Source: Bog-756 sp035949055
Lineage (GTDB): Bacteria > Actinomycetota > Acidimicrobiia > Acidimicrobiales > RAAP-2
Length of the DNA: 64,000 nt
NCBI GenBank assembly: GCA_035949055.1
Contig: DASZIO010000059.1
Span: 35,330-99,329 of the forward strand
Direction of reading: 5' to 3'
How positions within the stretch are numbered: position 1 is the first letter of the stretch; each line of letters opens with the position of its first letter. This document shows, piece by piece, positions 1 to 8,801 of the stretch. Under the pieces are notes generated by a model. The model was given only the letters and a program-made list of their open reading frames with translations. It did not search any database and was not told the origin of the DNA. The translations under genes and the position numbers were made by a program.

Positions 1-192
1 GTGGTCCTCGCCCTGTACTACGGCGTCGGACTCGACACGGCCAAGACGGCGGCCAACCAGAACAGCATCATCGCCCAGATGTCGCTCGGTGGCTGGGAGG
101 TGGCCGGCACCTGCATCCTGGTGGCGTTGGTCGGCGTAGTGGTCGGCGCGGTGGGATCGGCCTTCGCCGTGCGCCGCTTCCTCGACGTCTGA
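1..192 (+). CDS. C-terminal end of a membrane protein, possibly FtsX-like permease (partial)
   Basis: The frame is open from the first base, so this is most likely the 3' end of a longer gene cut by the window edge rather than a 63-residue protein. A hydrophobic stretch at about residues 35-56 forms one transmembrane helix and is followed by a basic tail ending RRFLDV. A last helix followed by a short R-R-[FY]-L-x-V tail is how actinobacterial FtsX proteins (the membrane part of the FtsEX divisome ABC complex that activates cell-wall hydrolases) usually end. The assignment rests on this short tail only, and another FtsX-fold permease is equally possible. Confidence 0.35.
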   Translation: MVLALYYGVGLDTAKTAANQNSIIAQMSLGGWEVAGTCILVALVGVVVGAVGSAFAVRRFLDV

Positions 193-233
193 CCGGCCGG
201 GCCGGCTCACGCGCCACCTCGAGCCGGCGACCA

Positions 234-1118
234 ATGGAAGCCCTCCGCCTGGTGGCCGGCTGGCCGGTGCGGGAGGCCGCCGTCGGGGTGGCCCGGCTGG
301 GCCACCCGACCGGCCCGACGGGACCAGAGCGGGCCGATGTGCTCGGCACCACCGGACCCGAGGACCAGACCTTTTCCTGGGCGTCGGTGACCAAGGTGGC
401 GACCGCCCTGGCCGTGCTGGTCGCCGTCGAGGAAGGCACGCTCACCCTCGACCAGCCGGCGGGCCCGCCGGGCTCCACGGTGCGCCATCTGCTGGCCCAC
501 GCTTCCGGCCTCGGCCCTGACCCCGGCCCGCCCCTGGCCGCGCCGGGCCGGCTGCGCATCTACTCCAACGCCGGCTACCGGGCGCTGGGCGACCTGCTGG
601 CGGAACGGTCCGGCCTGTCCTTCGCCGACTACCTGCGCGATGGCGTCCTCGCTCCGCTCGGCATGTCCGCCACCGCCCTCGGTCCGGACGACCCGGCGGG
701 CCCGGCCGCGGCCGGGCTCGGCGGCCCGCTCACCGACCTGGTCCGGCTGGCCGTCGAGTGGGCGGTGCCCACCCTGGTGGGTGCGGTGACCCACCGGGAC
801 GCGGTCGCCGTCCATTTCCGGGGCCTGGCCGGCGTGCTGCCCGGGTTCGGCCGGTTCGAGCCCTGCGACTGGGGCCTCGGCGTGGAAGTGCGCGGCGACA
901 AGCAGCCCCACTGGACAGGGACGACCAATTCGCCGGCCACCTACGGGCACTTCGGTCGCTCCGGGTCGTTCCTCTGGGTCGATCCGGCCGCCGGGGTCCT
1001 CTGTGCCGGGCTCAGCGACCGCCCCTTCGGAGCGTGGGCGGAGCAGAGCTGGCCCGCGCTGGCGGACGCGGTGCTCGCCGAGACGCGCGGTGGGCAGAGC
1101 GGGACGGACCCACCCTGA
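234..1118 (+). CDS. Serine hydrolase of the class C beta-lactamase / DD-peptidase fold
   Basis: This 294-residue protein has the three active-site elements of the beta-lactamase class C/esterase family: S-V-T-K at residues 51-54 (nucleophile Ser and general-base Lys), Y-S-N at 109-111, and the H-F-G-R-S-G box at 238-243 that replaces the KTG triad. No signal peptide is visible, so it is probably cytoplasmic and acts as an esterase or amidase rather than a secreted beta-lactamase. It is somewhat short for the family because the loops between motifs are reduced. The ATG at 234 is the first start in frame after the upstream stop; no strong ribosome site is seen. The substrate cannot be predicted. 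Confidence 0.8.
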   Translation: MEALRLVAGWPVREAAVGVARLGHPTGPTGPERADVLGTTGPEDQTFSWASVTKVATALAVLVAVEEGTLTLDQPAGPPGSTVRHLLAHASGLGPDPGPPLAAPGRLRIYSNAGYRALGDLLAERSGLSFADYLRDGVLAPLGMSATALGPDDPAGPAAAGLGGPLTDLVRLAVEWAVPTLVGAVTHRDAVAVHFRGLAGVLPGFGRFEPCDWGLGVEVRGDKQPHWTGTTNSPATYGHFGRSGSFLWVDPAAGVLCAGLSDRPFGAWAEQSWPALADAVLAETRGGQSGTDPP

Positions 1119-1184
1119 GCAACCGGGGGCGCGGAGCGGCCGGTCGCCCGCCCGGCCCCGTACCTCACGTCTAGGGTGGGCCGG

Positions 1185-1928
1185 ATGAAGGGCGTCCTCC
1201 TGGCCGGCGGAACCGGCTCGCGGCTGCATCCGCTCACCCGGATCACCAACAAGCACCTGTTGCCGATCTACGACCGGCCCATGATCAACTGGGGGATCGA
1301 GGCCCTGGTGAAGGCCGAGATCACCGAGATCATGCTGGTGACCGGGGGGACCCATGCCGGCGAGTTCCTCCGGCTGCTGGGCAACGGCCACGAATTCGGG
1401 ATCGACCGGCTGAGCTACGGGTACCAGGACCGTCCGGGCGGGATCGCCGAGGCGTTGGGCCTGGCCGCCCGGTTCGTCGACGGCGAGCCGGTCCTCGTCA
1501 TGCTGGCCGACAACATCGTCGAGGGTTCGATCAAACCCATGGTCGATGCCTTCAAGGCCCAGCCGGTCGGGGCGCGGATCCTGCTCACCCCGGTCGAGGA
1601 GGAAGAGCACCTGCGACATCTCGGCGTGCCCGCCTTCGACGACGAGCAGCGTGTCGTGGGCATCGTGGAGAAGCCCGACCAACCCGACTCGAAGTTCGGC
1701 GTGACCGGCATCTACTGCTACGACTCCGAAGTGTTCGACGTGATCCCCACCCTGGTTCCTTCGGGACGGGGCGAGCTGGAGATCACCGATGTGAACAACC
1801 ATTACGTCGAGCAAAGCACCATGGCCTACGACGTGCTCGAGGGGTTCTGGGGCGATGCCGGCGAGTCGATCGACGCGTACTACACCGTCAACGACTTCGT
1901 CCGCACCCACGGAGCCAACAAGGGCTGA
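1185..1928 (+). CDS. Sugar-1-phosphate nucleotidyltransferase (RmlA-like)
   Basis: The protein (247 residues from ATG 1185) starts with the nucleotide-binding signature GGTGSRLHPLT near residues 8-18, followed by NKHLLPIYDRPM, the fingerprint of glucose-1-phosphate thymidylyltransferases. These enzymes join a sugar 1-phosphate to dTTP or UTP, releasing pyrophosphate. The metal-binding aspartate lies in MLADNIVEG near residue 107, and the EKPDQPDSKFGVTGIY block near 165-180 is the sugar-binding region. It is shorter than RmlA of dTDP-rhamnose operons (about 290 residues) and lacks the C-terminal helical extension. No rml partners lie beside it, so its pathway (cell-wall or exopolysaccharide sugar) is open. 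A GTG at 1176 is a less likely start, three codons upstream. Confidence 0.85.
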   Translation: MKGVLLAGGTGSRLHPLTRITNKHLLPIYDRPMINWGIEALVKAEITEIMLVTGGTHAGEFLRLLGNGHEFGIDRLSYGYQDRPGGIAEALGLAARFVDGEPVLVMLADNIVEGSIKPMVDAFKAQPVGARILLTPVEEEEHLRHLGVPAFDDEQRVVGIVEKPDQPDSKFGVTGIYCYDSEVFDVIPTLVPSGRGELEITDVNNHYVEQSTMAYDVLEGFWGDAGESIDAYYTVNDFVRTHGANKG

Positions 1929-1968
1929 CCGGCCCGGGCGGCGGACGGACGACGGTGGCCGGGCGGGC

Positions 1969-3621
1969 TCAGGGTGTCGGGCCCGCGGCCCATTTGACCG
2001 CTTCCGACCGGTGGCGGGCATAGTCGACCTTGCCCGCGGGCGAGCGCCCGATGCTCGAGACGAGGCGGACGCGGCGCGGCGCCTTATACGAGGCCAGCTT
2101 GGACTTCACGTGCTCGATGACCCGGTCGGGGTCGAGGGAGTCGGCCGACGCTCCGGGGGAGGGCTCGACCACAGCCACGATCTCCTCTCCGAAGCGCTCG
2201 TTGGGTATCCCGACGACCACCGCGTCGGCCACGCCGGGGGCGGTCTTCACCACCTCCTCGACCTCCTCGGGGTAGACCTTCTCCCCGCCGGTGTTGATGC
2301 ACACCGAGCCCCGGCCGAGCAGGTGGATCGAGCCGTCCTCGCCCACCTCGGCGTAGTCGCCCGGCACCGAGTAACGGACGCCGCCGACGGAGCGGAACGT
2401 TGCCGCGGTCTTGGCCTCGTCCTTGTAGTAGCCGAGCGGGATGCGTCCCCCCAGGGCCAGCACGCCGGTCTGGCCCGGCCCGACGTCGTTCCCGGCGTCG
2501 TCGATGACCCGGACCTCGGGCCCGAGGGTGAACCTGGCCGTCGACGCGGCGCCCGCGGCCGAGGACACCGAGCTACCAATGCCGAGCGCCTCCGATGACG
2601 AGAAGGCGTCCACCAGCAGCATCCCGGGATGATGGCGCAGCAAGCCCTGCTTGGTCTCCTCGCTCCACATGACGCCCGACGAGATGATGCCCACCAGGCT
2701 GGTGAGATCCCAACGGCCGGCATCGGCGTCGAGGGCGGCCAGGATCGGCCGGGCGAAGGCGTCGCCCACGATGACGAGCCCGTTGACCTGTTCGCGCTCG
2801 ACGGTGTCGAGGAGGTCCACCGCGTCGAATTGGCGCGAGGCCAGGGTGACCACCCGGCCGCCCTCGCTGAGGCATTCGAGCGCGGTGAACCCACCGGTCC
2901 CGTGCATGAGGGGGCAGGCCGGCAAGAGCGTCGTTCCCGGGCCGCTCTGGGCCAGCTCGGCGCGGACGCCGTCCGGCCCGCCGTCCTGCGGATAGCGGCG
3001 GAAGCCCGCCGCGTTGAGGCGGGCGAAGAGGTCGTCCTGGCGCCACATGACGCCCTTCGGCATGCCGGTGGTGCCACCGGTGTAGAGCATGAAGACGTCG
3101 TCGGGGCTCCGGCCCCACGGGGCGCGTACCCGGCCCGACTCCGAGGCGTCGGCGGAGGTGGTGCCGGTGGTGCCGGCGGCCACCTCGTAGGGCTCGGCCC
3201 AGGGCGGGCAGCTGGCCGTGCCATCGTCCACCCACAGCCAGCTCTTGATCGCCGGGTTGCGGTCGCGGATCCCTTCGATGCGCTCGACGAAGGAGCCATG
3301 GAACACCACCGCCACCGCGTCGGCGTTCTGCCACAGGTAGGTCAGCTCGTCGTCGGCGTAGCGGTAATTGGTGTTGATCGGGACCAGCCCGAGCTTGAAG
3401 CAGGCGTAGGTCGCCTCGAGGTACTCGGGGCAGTTGTGGAGGTAGAGGGCCACCTTGTCCTGGTAGCCGACCTCGGCGCCGAGGAGCCACCGGGCCAAGT
3501 TGTCGGCCCGCCGGTCCAGTTCGGCCCAAGTGACGGTACGGGCGCCATGCGTGAGGGCCGGGGCGTCCGGCACGGTGTCGGCCACCGCCTCCCACACGTC
3601 CCCGAAATTCCACTTGCTCAC
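1969..3621 (-). CDS. Acyl-CoA synthetase (AMP-dependent synthetase/ligase, FadD-like)
   Basis: A 550-residue member of the ANL adenylating superfamily, which activates a carboxylic acid to acyl-AMP and then acyl-CoA. The phosphate-binding P-loop Y-T-G-G-T-T-G-M-P-K-G is at about residues 180-190. The adenine motif region (DAFSSSEALG) lies in the middle and the C-terminal domain carries GRGSVCINTGGEKVYPEEVE and the catalytic Lys segment SPAGKVDYARH. I place the start at GTG 3621, preceded by GAGGAG at a normal distance; the family's usual N-terminus (KWNFGDVWEAVAD) then begins two residues later. It faces the acyl-CoA dehydrogenase at 3744 divergently, which suggests fatty-acid or steroid-side-chain catabolism. 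The acyl chain preference is unknown. Confidence 0.9.
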   Translation of the reverse strand: MSKWNFGDVWEAVADTVPDAPALTHGARTVTWAELDRRADNLARWLLGAEVGYQDKVALYLHNCPEYLEATYACFKLGLVPINTNYRYADDELTYLWQNADAVAVVFHGSFVERIEGIRDRNPAIKSWLWVDDGTASCPPWAEPYEVAAGTTGTTSADASESGRVRAPWGRSPDDVFMLYTGGTTGMPKGVMWRQDDLFARLNAAGFRRYPQDGGPDGVRAELAQSGPGTTLLPACPLMHGTGGFTALECLSEGGRVVTLASRQFDAVDLLDTVEREQVNGLVIVGDAFARPILAALDADAGRWDLTSLVGIISSGVMWSEETKQGLLRHHPGMLLVDAFSSSEALGIGSSVSSAAGAASTARFTLGPEVRVIDDAGNDVGPGQTGVLALGGRIPLGYYKDEAKTAATFRSVGGVRYSVPGDYAEVGEDGSIHLLGRGSVCINTGGEKVYPEEVEEVVKTAPGVADAVVVGIPNERFGEEIVAVVEPSPGASADSLDPDRVIEHVKSKLASYKAPRRVRLVSSIGRSPAGKVDYARHRSEAVKWAAGPTP

Positions 3622-3743
3622 CGTCGACTCCTCACCCCCCGGCCCGCGCATCCGCCGGGCGGACCGCCGGCCCCCTCGGCCCGCGTGGTCCGGGTGGCCT
3701 GGCTACAGGTACGCCCGGACCGGTGCAGCCTACGCTGGCCTCC

Positions 3744-4895
3744 ATGGACTTCGCGCGGCCGCAGGCGGACGACCCCAGGCGGGCGGCTGTTCGGGGCTGG
3801 CTGGAGTCCCACCCCCGGCCCACTTCGCGCCAGCTGGCCGAACAGGGTCTGGTGGCGCCGCACTGGCCCCACCCGTGGGGCCTCGGCGCCGATCCGACCC
3901 ACCAGCTCATCGTGGACGAGGAGCTCGGGCGGGCCGGGGTGAGACGGCCCGACAACACCATCGGCATCGGCTGGGCCGGACCGACCATCGTCCATGCCGG
4001 CAGTCCGGCCCAGAAGGACCGCTACCTCCTCCCGCTCCTGGCCGGCGAGGAGGTCTGGTGCCAGCTGTTCAGCGAGCCCGGCGCGGGGTCGGACCTCGCC
4101 TCGTTGGCCACCCGCGCCGAGGCCGACGGGGACGAGTGGGTGGTGCGCGGTCACAAGATTTGGACGTCATACGCGCACACCGCCCAGTTCGGCATCCTGC
4201 TGGCCCGCACCGAGCCCGAGGCACCGCCTCACCGCGGGATCTCGTACTTCATCTGCCCGATGGATGCACCCGGGGTCACCGTGGCGCCCCTCACCGACAT
4301 GACCGGGACCCACACCTTCAACGAGGTGTTCCTCGATGAGGTGCGGCTGCCGTCCGACTGCCTGGTCGGCGGGCGCGGCCAGGGCTGGGCCCTGGCCAAG
4401 GTGACGCTGGCCAACGAGCGGGTCTCCCTGTCGGGGTCGGGCGCCCTCTGGGGGATGGGCCCGACCGCCGACGACCTGGTCGACGAGGTGCGGGCGGGCG
4501 GTGGTACGGACGACCCGGTGTTCCGCCAGCGCCTGGCCCGGCTGTGGGCCGAGGCCGAGATCCTCCGGCTGCTCCGGCTCCGAACCGTCTCTGCCGCCAT
4601 GGCCGGCCTGCAACCGGGGCCGGAAGCCTCGGTGCGCAAGGCGCTGGCCGACCACCACGGCCAGCAGGTGATGGGGCTGGCCTGCGACCTGGCCGGGGCG
4701 CGGGGCATGCTCGCCGACGGGGGGCCCACCCCGCCCGCCGAGGCCGGGCTCACCCACTCGTCGGCCCGCCTGTGGGGGTTCGGGTTCCTGTTCTCGCCGG
4801 CCTTGACCGTCGGCGGTGGGACGGCAGAGGTGCAGCGCAACATCATCGCCGAGCGCACCCTCGGGCTGCCCCACGATCCGGCGCCGGGCGCCTGA
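3744..4895 (+). CDS. Acyl-CoA dehydrogenase
   Basis: This 383-residue flavoprotein of the acyl-CoA dehydrogenase family oxidises acyl-CoA to the 2,3-enoyl-CoA with FAD. Visible motifs are the FAD/substrate signature WCQLFSEPGAGSDLA in the N-terminal half, the KIWTSYAHTAQFGILLAR beta-domain strand, and the C-terminal GGGTAEVQRNIIAERTLGLP that closes the FAD site. The N-terminal helical domain is short, giving a protein at the lower end of the family range. ATG 3744 is preferred over GTG 3723, because MDFARP matches the usual beginning. It is divergent from the acyl-CoA ligase and convergent with the riboflavin synthase gene, whose stop is only 6 bp away. Confidence 0.88.
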   Translation: MDFARPQADDPRRAAVRGWLESHPRPTSRQLAEQGLVAPHWPHPWGLGADPTHQLIVDEELGRAGVRRPDNTIGIGWAGPTIVHAGSPAQKDRYLLPLLAGEEVWCQLFSEPGAGSDLASLATRAEADGDEWVVRGHKIWTSYAHTAQFGILLARTEPEAPPHRGISYFICPMDAPGVTVAPLTDMTGTHTFNEVFLDEVRLPSDCLVGGRGQGWALAKVTLANERVSLSGSGALWGMGPTADDLVDEVRAGGGTDDPVFRQRLARLWAEAEILRLLRLRTVSAAMAGLQPGPEASVRKALADHHGQQVMGLACDLAGARGMLADGGPTPPAEAGLTHSSARLWGFGFLFSPALTVGGGTAEVQRNIIAERTLGLPHDPAPGA

Positions 4896-4901
4896 CCGCC
4901 C

Positions 4902-5378
4902 TCAGCCGGCGATGGGACCGGCGTCCTCGTACCCCTGGCGCACCCCCTGGCCGGCCCGCTTGGCCAGCTGGTCGGGTTCGTACACCAGCCAGTAGGCGTT
5001 GCGGGCATGCTTGCGGGCCCGGTCCACGCAGACCTTGGCCAGCCGGGCCGGGTCCTCCTCCTCGTTCTCGTGCACGAACACCTCGAGGATGTGGGTGGAG
5101 GTCATGAGCTGGGCCTGCATGATCCCCTCCGAGGCCTCGTGGGCACAGACCTGGTCGATGGCGGCCTTGCCCGGCATGCCGAGGGCCACCACGATCCGAC
5201 AGCCCTCGTCCTCGATGAGCTGTTTGCAGGCCACCGCCAGATCCTTGAAGCCGGGAACCGTGCGGCGCTCGATCTCGAACATCGAGCCGAACCCGGGACA
5301 TGACCGGAGCTCGTCGACGGCCTCGGCGCCCATGTCGTAACGGGCGAACATGGTGTCGACCACACCGATCCGGTCCAT
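4902..5378 (-). CDS. ribC: Archaeal-type riboflavin synthase
   Basis: The 158-residue product matches the archaeal riboflavin synthase family, which converts two 6,7-dimethyl-8-ribityllumazine molecules to riboflavin and is related to lumazine synthase (RibH) rather than to bacterial two-domain RibE. Family hallmarks are present in order: the start DRIGVVDTMFARYDMG (VDTTFAR in methanogens), RRTVPGFKDLAVACK, the ALGMPGKAAIDQVCAHEAS block, HILEVFVHENEEEDP, and the end GVRQGYEDAGP. The start is ATG 5378; the longer frame upstream has a Pro/Gly-rich stretch not seen in the family. It is divergent from bioA. Bacteria normally use the unrelated RibE, so this is an unusual find. No other riboflavin gene is in the window. 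Confidence 0.88.
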   Translation of the reverse strand: MDRIGVVDTMFARYDMGAEAVDELRSCPGFGSMFEIERRTVPGFKDLAVACKQLIEDEGCRIVVALGMPGKAAIDQVCAHEASEGIMQAQLMTSTHILEVFVHENEEEDPARLAKVCVDRARKHARNAYWLVYEPDQLAKRAGQGVRQGYEDAGPIAG

Positions 5379-5492
5379 GGCCCCGGATCCTACCGGTGCG
5401 GGCACGGGCCCCGGCTCCGAGCGGGCGCCCGGCCCGGCGCGGTCCTGCACCGGAGTTCGACGGTGCCCGGGCGGTCGACAAGACTCTGCCGG

Positions 5493-6830
5493 ATGAGCTC
5501 AGACGTCCCAACCTCGCCACCGCCGGTGGCCGGACCCTGGGCGGCCCGCGATGCCGCCGTGGTCTGGCACGGCTTCACCCAGATGGCCGCCTATCCGGAC
5601 AACGCCCCGGTCACCGTGGAGCGGGCCGAGGGTCGCGAGCTCATCGACGTCGAGGGCCGGCGCTACTTCGACGCCATCTCCTCCTTGTGGGTGACCACCC
5701 TCGGTCATCGTGTGCCCGAGCTCGACCGGGCCGTGGTCGACCAGCTGGGCCGGGTGGCTCACACCACGCTGCTGGGCAACGGCAGCACCGCCGCGGTGGA
5801 GTTTGCCGAGGCTCTGGCCGGGGTGGTGCCGGTGGACGATCCGCACGTGCTGTTCGCCTCGGACGGGGCTGTCGCCGTCGAGCAGGCCCTCAAGATCGCC
5901 TTCCAGTACTGGATCAACCGCGGGGACCCCGCCCGCCAGCGCTTCATCGCGCTCGGCGATGCCTACCACGGCGACACTGTGGGGGCCCTCTCGCTCGGCG
6001 ACGGAGGCTTTGGCAGCTCCTGCTTCGATCCGCTGCGGTTCCCGGTCGTCCGCTCGCCGGGGTACGCCACCGCCGACTGGGCGCCCAAGCTGGTCGCCTG
6101 CATCGAGGCCCACGCCGGATCGCTGGCCGCGGTGGTCATCGAGCCGTTGGTGCAGGGAGCGTCGGGCATGCTGGTCGCCGAGCCCGCCGATCTGGCCGTG
6201 GTGGGGGAGGCCTGTCGCGCGCACGGAGTGCTGCTGGTGTGCGACGAGGTGGCCACCGGGTTCGGCCGGACGGGCAAGCTGTTCGCCTCGGAGTGGGCCG
6301 GTCCGTCGTTCCGGCCCGACCTCCTCTGCCTGGGCAAGGGCATCTCCGGCGGCTATCTCCCCCTGTCGGCCACGGTGGCGTCGGACGCGGTGTTCGAGGC
6401 GTTCGACGGGGCCGACCTCGGGCCGTCGACCTTCTACCACGGTCATTCCTATGGAGGGAACGCCCTGGCCTGTGCGGTGGCCAGGCGTCACCTCGAGCTC
6501 ATCGAGGAATGGGGCGTGCTGGCCCACGTGAACGCCGTGGCGGCCCACCTCTCGGATCGCCTGGCCGGCTCGATCGCCGGATCGACCGGGGTGAAAGAGG
6601 TCCGCCAGCGGGGCCTGATGGTAGGCGTCGAGCTCGATCCGCCGGCCGGGGCCCTGCGGTGGGGCCGCCGGGTCTGCGCCGGGGCCGTGGCCGCCGGCGT
6701 GCTGCTCCGCCCGCTCGGGGACGTGGTGGTGCTGATGCCACCCCTCACCACCACCACCGGGGAGATCGACCGCGTCGTCGACGTCCTGGCCGGCTCGATC
6801 GCAGCCGTCGTCGGCACCACGGGCCGGTGA
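5493..6830 (+). CDS. bioA: Adenosylmethionine-8-amino-7-oxononanoate aminotransferase
   Basis: A class III PLP aminotransferase of 445 residues that converts KAPA to DAPA with S-adenosylmethionine as amino donor, the third-last step of biotin synthesis. BioA-specific features are WHGFTQM near the N-terminus (residues about 25-31), the SLWVTTLGH segment, GDAYHGDTVGALSLG, the cofactor aspartate in CDEVATGFGRTG (Asp 251), and the PLP lysine in LGKGISGGYLPLS (Lys 282). The start is ATG 5493; ten more in-frame codons upstream from 5463 lack family similarity. It is the first gene of a tight operon: its TGA overlaps the GTG start of bioF. Confidence 0.94.
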   Translation: MSSDVPTSPPPVAGPWAARDAAVVWHGFTQMAAYPDNAPVTVERAEGRELIDVEGRRYFDAISSLWVTTLGHRVPELDRAVVDQLGRVAHTTLLGNGSTAAVEFAEALAGVVPVDDPHVLFASDGAVAVEQALKIAFQYWINRGDPARQRFIALGDAYHGDTVGALSLGDGGFGSSCFDPLRFPVVRSPGYATADWAPKLVACIEAHAGSLAAVVIEPLVQGASGMLVAEPADLAVVGEACRAHGVLLVCDEVATGFGRTGKLFASEWAGPSFRPDLLCLGKGISGGYLPLSATVASDAVFEAFDGADLGPSTFYHGHSYGGNALACAVARRHLELIEEWGVLAHVNAVAAHLSDRLAGSIAGSTGVKEVRQRGLMVGVELDPPAGALRWGRRVCAGAVAAGVLLRPLGDVVVLMPPLTTTTGEIDRVVDVLAGSIAAVVGTTGR

Positions 6831-8098
6831 TCAGGGCGCCCATCCCCGGCGGTGCGGCGCCCCCGGCATCACCAGCGGCCACCGGGCCCCGCGGGGTGTC
6901 ACCCTGGCCGGCCTGGGTGGACGATTCGACCGACGCGGTGGTGGTCGCCGGCCGGTGGCGGCGCCCGCTGACCTTCGATGCGGCCGGCCCGGCCGGTCAC
7001 CTCGTCGACCCTCGCACTCCCGGTGACCGTCTGCCTGTCGTCTCCTTCGCCTCCAACGACTACCTCGGCTTGGCCTCCCATCCGGCCGTGGTGGCCGCCG
7101 CCCACCGTGCGCTCGACCGCTGGGGCGCCGGATCGGGCGCATCCCGCCTGGTCACCGGGTCACGGCCGGTGCACGCCGAGCTCGAGGAGGCCCTGGCCTC
7201 GTGGAAGGGGTGCGACCGGGCGGTGCTGTTCCCGACCGGCTTCGCCGCCAATCTCTCGGTCCTTTCGGTGTTCGGAGCCGAAGGCGCCCACATCTTCTCC
7301 GACGAGCTCAACCACGCCTCCATCGTCGACGGGTGCCGGTTGGCCCGGGCCGGGGTCACCGTCTTTCCGCACGGCCGGCTGGACCTGCTCGACCGGATGC
7401 TGGCCACCCGCCCTGGCGGTCGGCCCATCGTCGTGTCCGACACGGTCTTCTCCATGGACGGGGACGAGGCCGACCTGCCCGGCCTGGTGGCGCTGGCCGA
7501 CCGGCACGGCGCGCTGCTGGTCCTGGACGAGGCCCATGCCGTGCTCGGCCCGGAGCTCGACGCCGGTCTTCGGGGGAACGGTCCCGGGGCCGACCTCCTG
7601 CGGGTGGGCACCCTGTCGAAGACCCTCGGCTCGCTGGGCGGCTTCGTGGCCGGACCGGACCCGTTCACCGAGCTTCTGGTCAACCGGGCCCGGCCCTACA
7701 TCTTCACCACCGCCCCCACCCCGGCCGACGCCGCCGCCGCCCTGGCCGCAGTGGGTGTCCTGCACTCCGACGAGGGGACGGCCTTGCGGGCCACGCTGGC
7801 GGGGCACGTGGCCCGGGTCGCCGCCGCCGTCGGCCAGCTGGACCGGCGCGCCCCCATCATCCCGGTGGTGGTCGGCGCCGAGGCCGACGCGGTGGGTGCC
7901 TCGGAGTTGCTGCTGGCCGGCGGGGTGTGGGTCCCGGCCATCCGTCCCCCGACCGTCGCCCCGGGGACGTCCCGGTTGCGGATCACTGTGTCGGCCGTCC
8001 ACACCGACGAGCAGGTGGACCGGCTCATCGCCGGACTGGTGGAGGCGGGGCTGGCCGGCCCCGGAGCCCGCGGGCCACGGGGGGCCGGTGCGCCCTGA
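6827..8098 (+). CDS. bioF: 8-amino-7-oxononanoate (KAPA) synthase
   Basis: The 423-residue product is an alpha-oxoamine synthase that condenses pimeloyl-CoA or pimeloyl-ACP with L-alanine to KAPA. Visible motifs: SFASNDYLGLASHP near 73-86, GAGSGASRLVTGS near 101-112, the substrate/PLP histidine in LNHASIVDG near 163, the PLP aspartate-histidine pair in LDEAHAVLG (234-237), and the lysine in GTLSKTLGSLGG (Lys 265). It is longer than E. coli BioF by about 40 N-terminal residues rich in Pro/Ala. The start is GTG 6827, overlapping the bioA stop as GTGA, which implies translational coupling; no better start lies between it and the conserved core except further inside. Confidence 0.92.
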   Translation: MIRAPIPGGAAPPASPAATGPRGVSPWPAWVDDSTDAVVVAGRWRRPLTFDAAGPAGHLVDPRTPGDRLPVVSFASNDYLGLASHPAVVAAAHRALDRWGAGSGASRLVTGSRPVHAELEEALASWKGCDRAVLFPTGFAANLSVLSVFGAEGAHIFSDELNHASIVDGCRLARAGVTVFPHGRLDLLDRMLATRPGGRPIVVSDTVFSMDGDEADLPGLVALADRHGALLVLDEAHAVLGPELDAGLRGNGPGADLLRVGTLSKTLGSLGGFVAGPDPFTELLVNRARPYIFTTAPTPADAAAALAAVGVLHSDEGTALRATLAGHVARVAAAVGQLDRRAPIIPVVVGAEADAVGASELLLAGGVWVPAIRPPTVAPGTSRLRITVSAVHTDEQVDRLIAGLVEAGLAGPGARGPRGAGAP

Positions 8099-8783
8099 GC
8101 ACCTGGTGCTGGTGTGCGGCACCGGTACCGACGTCGGCAAGACCTGGGTGTGCAGCCAGTTGCTGCGCGAGCTGCGCCGCCGGGGCCTCACCGTTGCCGC
8201 CCGCAAGCCGGCCCAGTCGTTCGACGTCGACTCCGAAGGGGCGAGCCTCGGCGGACCGACCGACGCCGAGGTGTTGGCCGCCGCTTCAGGCGAGGATCCC
8301 GGCGTCGTGTGCCCGTCGTGGCGCTCCTACCATCGGGCCATGGCCCCGCCGATGGCCGCCGAGGCGCTCGGGCGTCCGGCCTTCTCGGTGACCGATCTGG
8401 TGGGTGAGTTGGCCTGGCCTCCCGACGGTGTCGCGCTGGGGATGGTCGAGCTGGCCGGGGGGGTGCGGTCCCCGCAGGCGTCCGACGGAGACGTCACCCA
8501 CATGGTGGTCGCCCTGCGGCCCGACGTGGTGATGCTGGTGGCCGACGCCGGGCTCGGATGCCTCAACGGGGTGCGTCTCTCGATGGAGGCCCTGGGCACG
8601 GTCCCGCCGGGCGGGCCTCCGGTGCCCACGGTCGTGGTGCTCGACCGGTTCGACCGCCATCACGACCTCCACCGGCGCAACCGCCAGTGGTTGGTCGAGC
8701 GCGACGGCTACCGGGTGATGGCCGTCCCCGGGGAGGAGGACGGGCTGGCCGACCTGGTCACGGCCACCTCACCGTCCTCTTGA
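8088..8783 (+). CDS. bioD: Dethiobiotin synthetase
   Basis: This 231-residue P-loop protein closes the ureido ring of DAPA with CO2 and ATP to give dethiobiotin. The Walker A motif GTGTDVGKTWV is at residues 12-22, the DAPA/CO2-binding lysine is in ARKPAQSFD near residue 40, and VELAGGVRSPQASDGD near 125-140 corresponds to the family's VEGAGGLLVP metal-binding loop (here with Leu for the glycine before AGG). The GTG start at 8088 overlaps the end of bioF by 11 bp. Together with bioA and bioF it forms a three-gene operon; the last enzyme, BioB, is encoded separately at 15.4-16.5 kb. No pimelate-forming gene (bioC, bioH, bioI, bioW) is recognised here. Confidence 0.9.
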   Translation: MRPEHLVLVCGTGTDVGKTWVCSQLLRELRRRGLTVAARKPAQSFDVDSEGASLGGPTDAEVLAAASGEDPGVVCPSWRSYHRAMAPPMAAEALGRPAFSVTDLVGELAWPPDGVALGMVELAGGVRSPQASDGDVTHMVVALRPDVVMLVADAGLGCLNGVRLSMEALGTVPPGGPPVPTVVVLDRFDRHHDLHRRNRQWLVERDGYRVMAVPGEEDGLADLVTATSPSS

Positions 8784-8801
8784 CATCGCTCCGGCCTGTC
8801 G

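Noticed and set aside
207..2021. A 604-codon minus-strand frame at the left end
   Set aside because: It lies antisense to two recognised genes (serine hydrolase, nucleotidyltransferase) and has only Arg/Gly/Pro-rich sequence, a normal artefact of high-GC DNA.
5300..8098. A 932-codon open frame over bioA and bioF
   Set aside because: Its first half is the antiphase of bioA (Arg/Gly/Pro-rich, no family match). Only the end, from GTG 6827, is a real gene, bioF.
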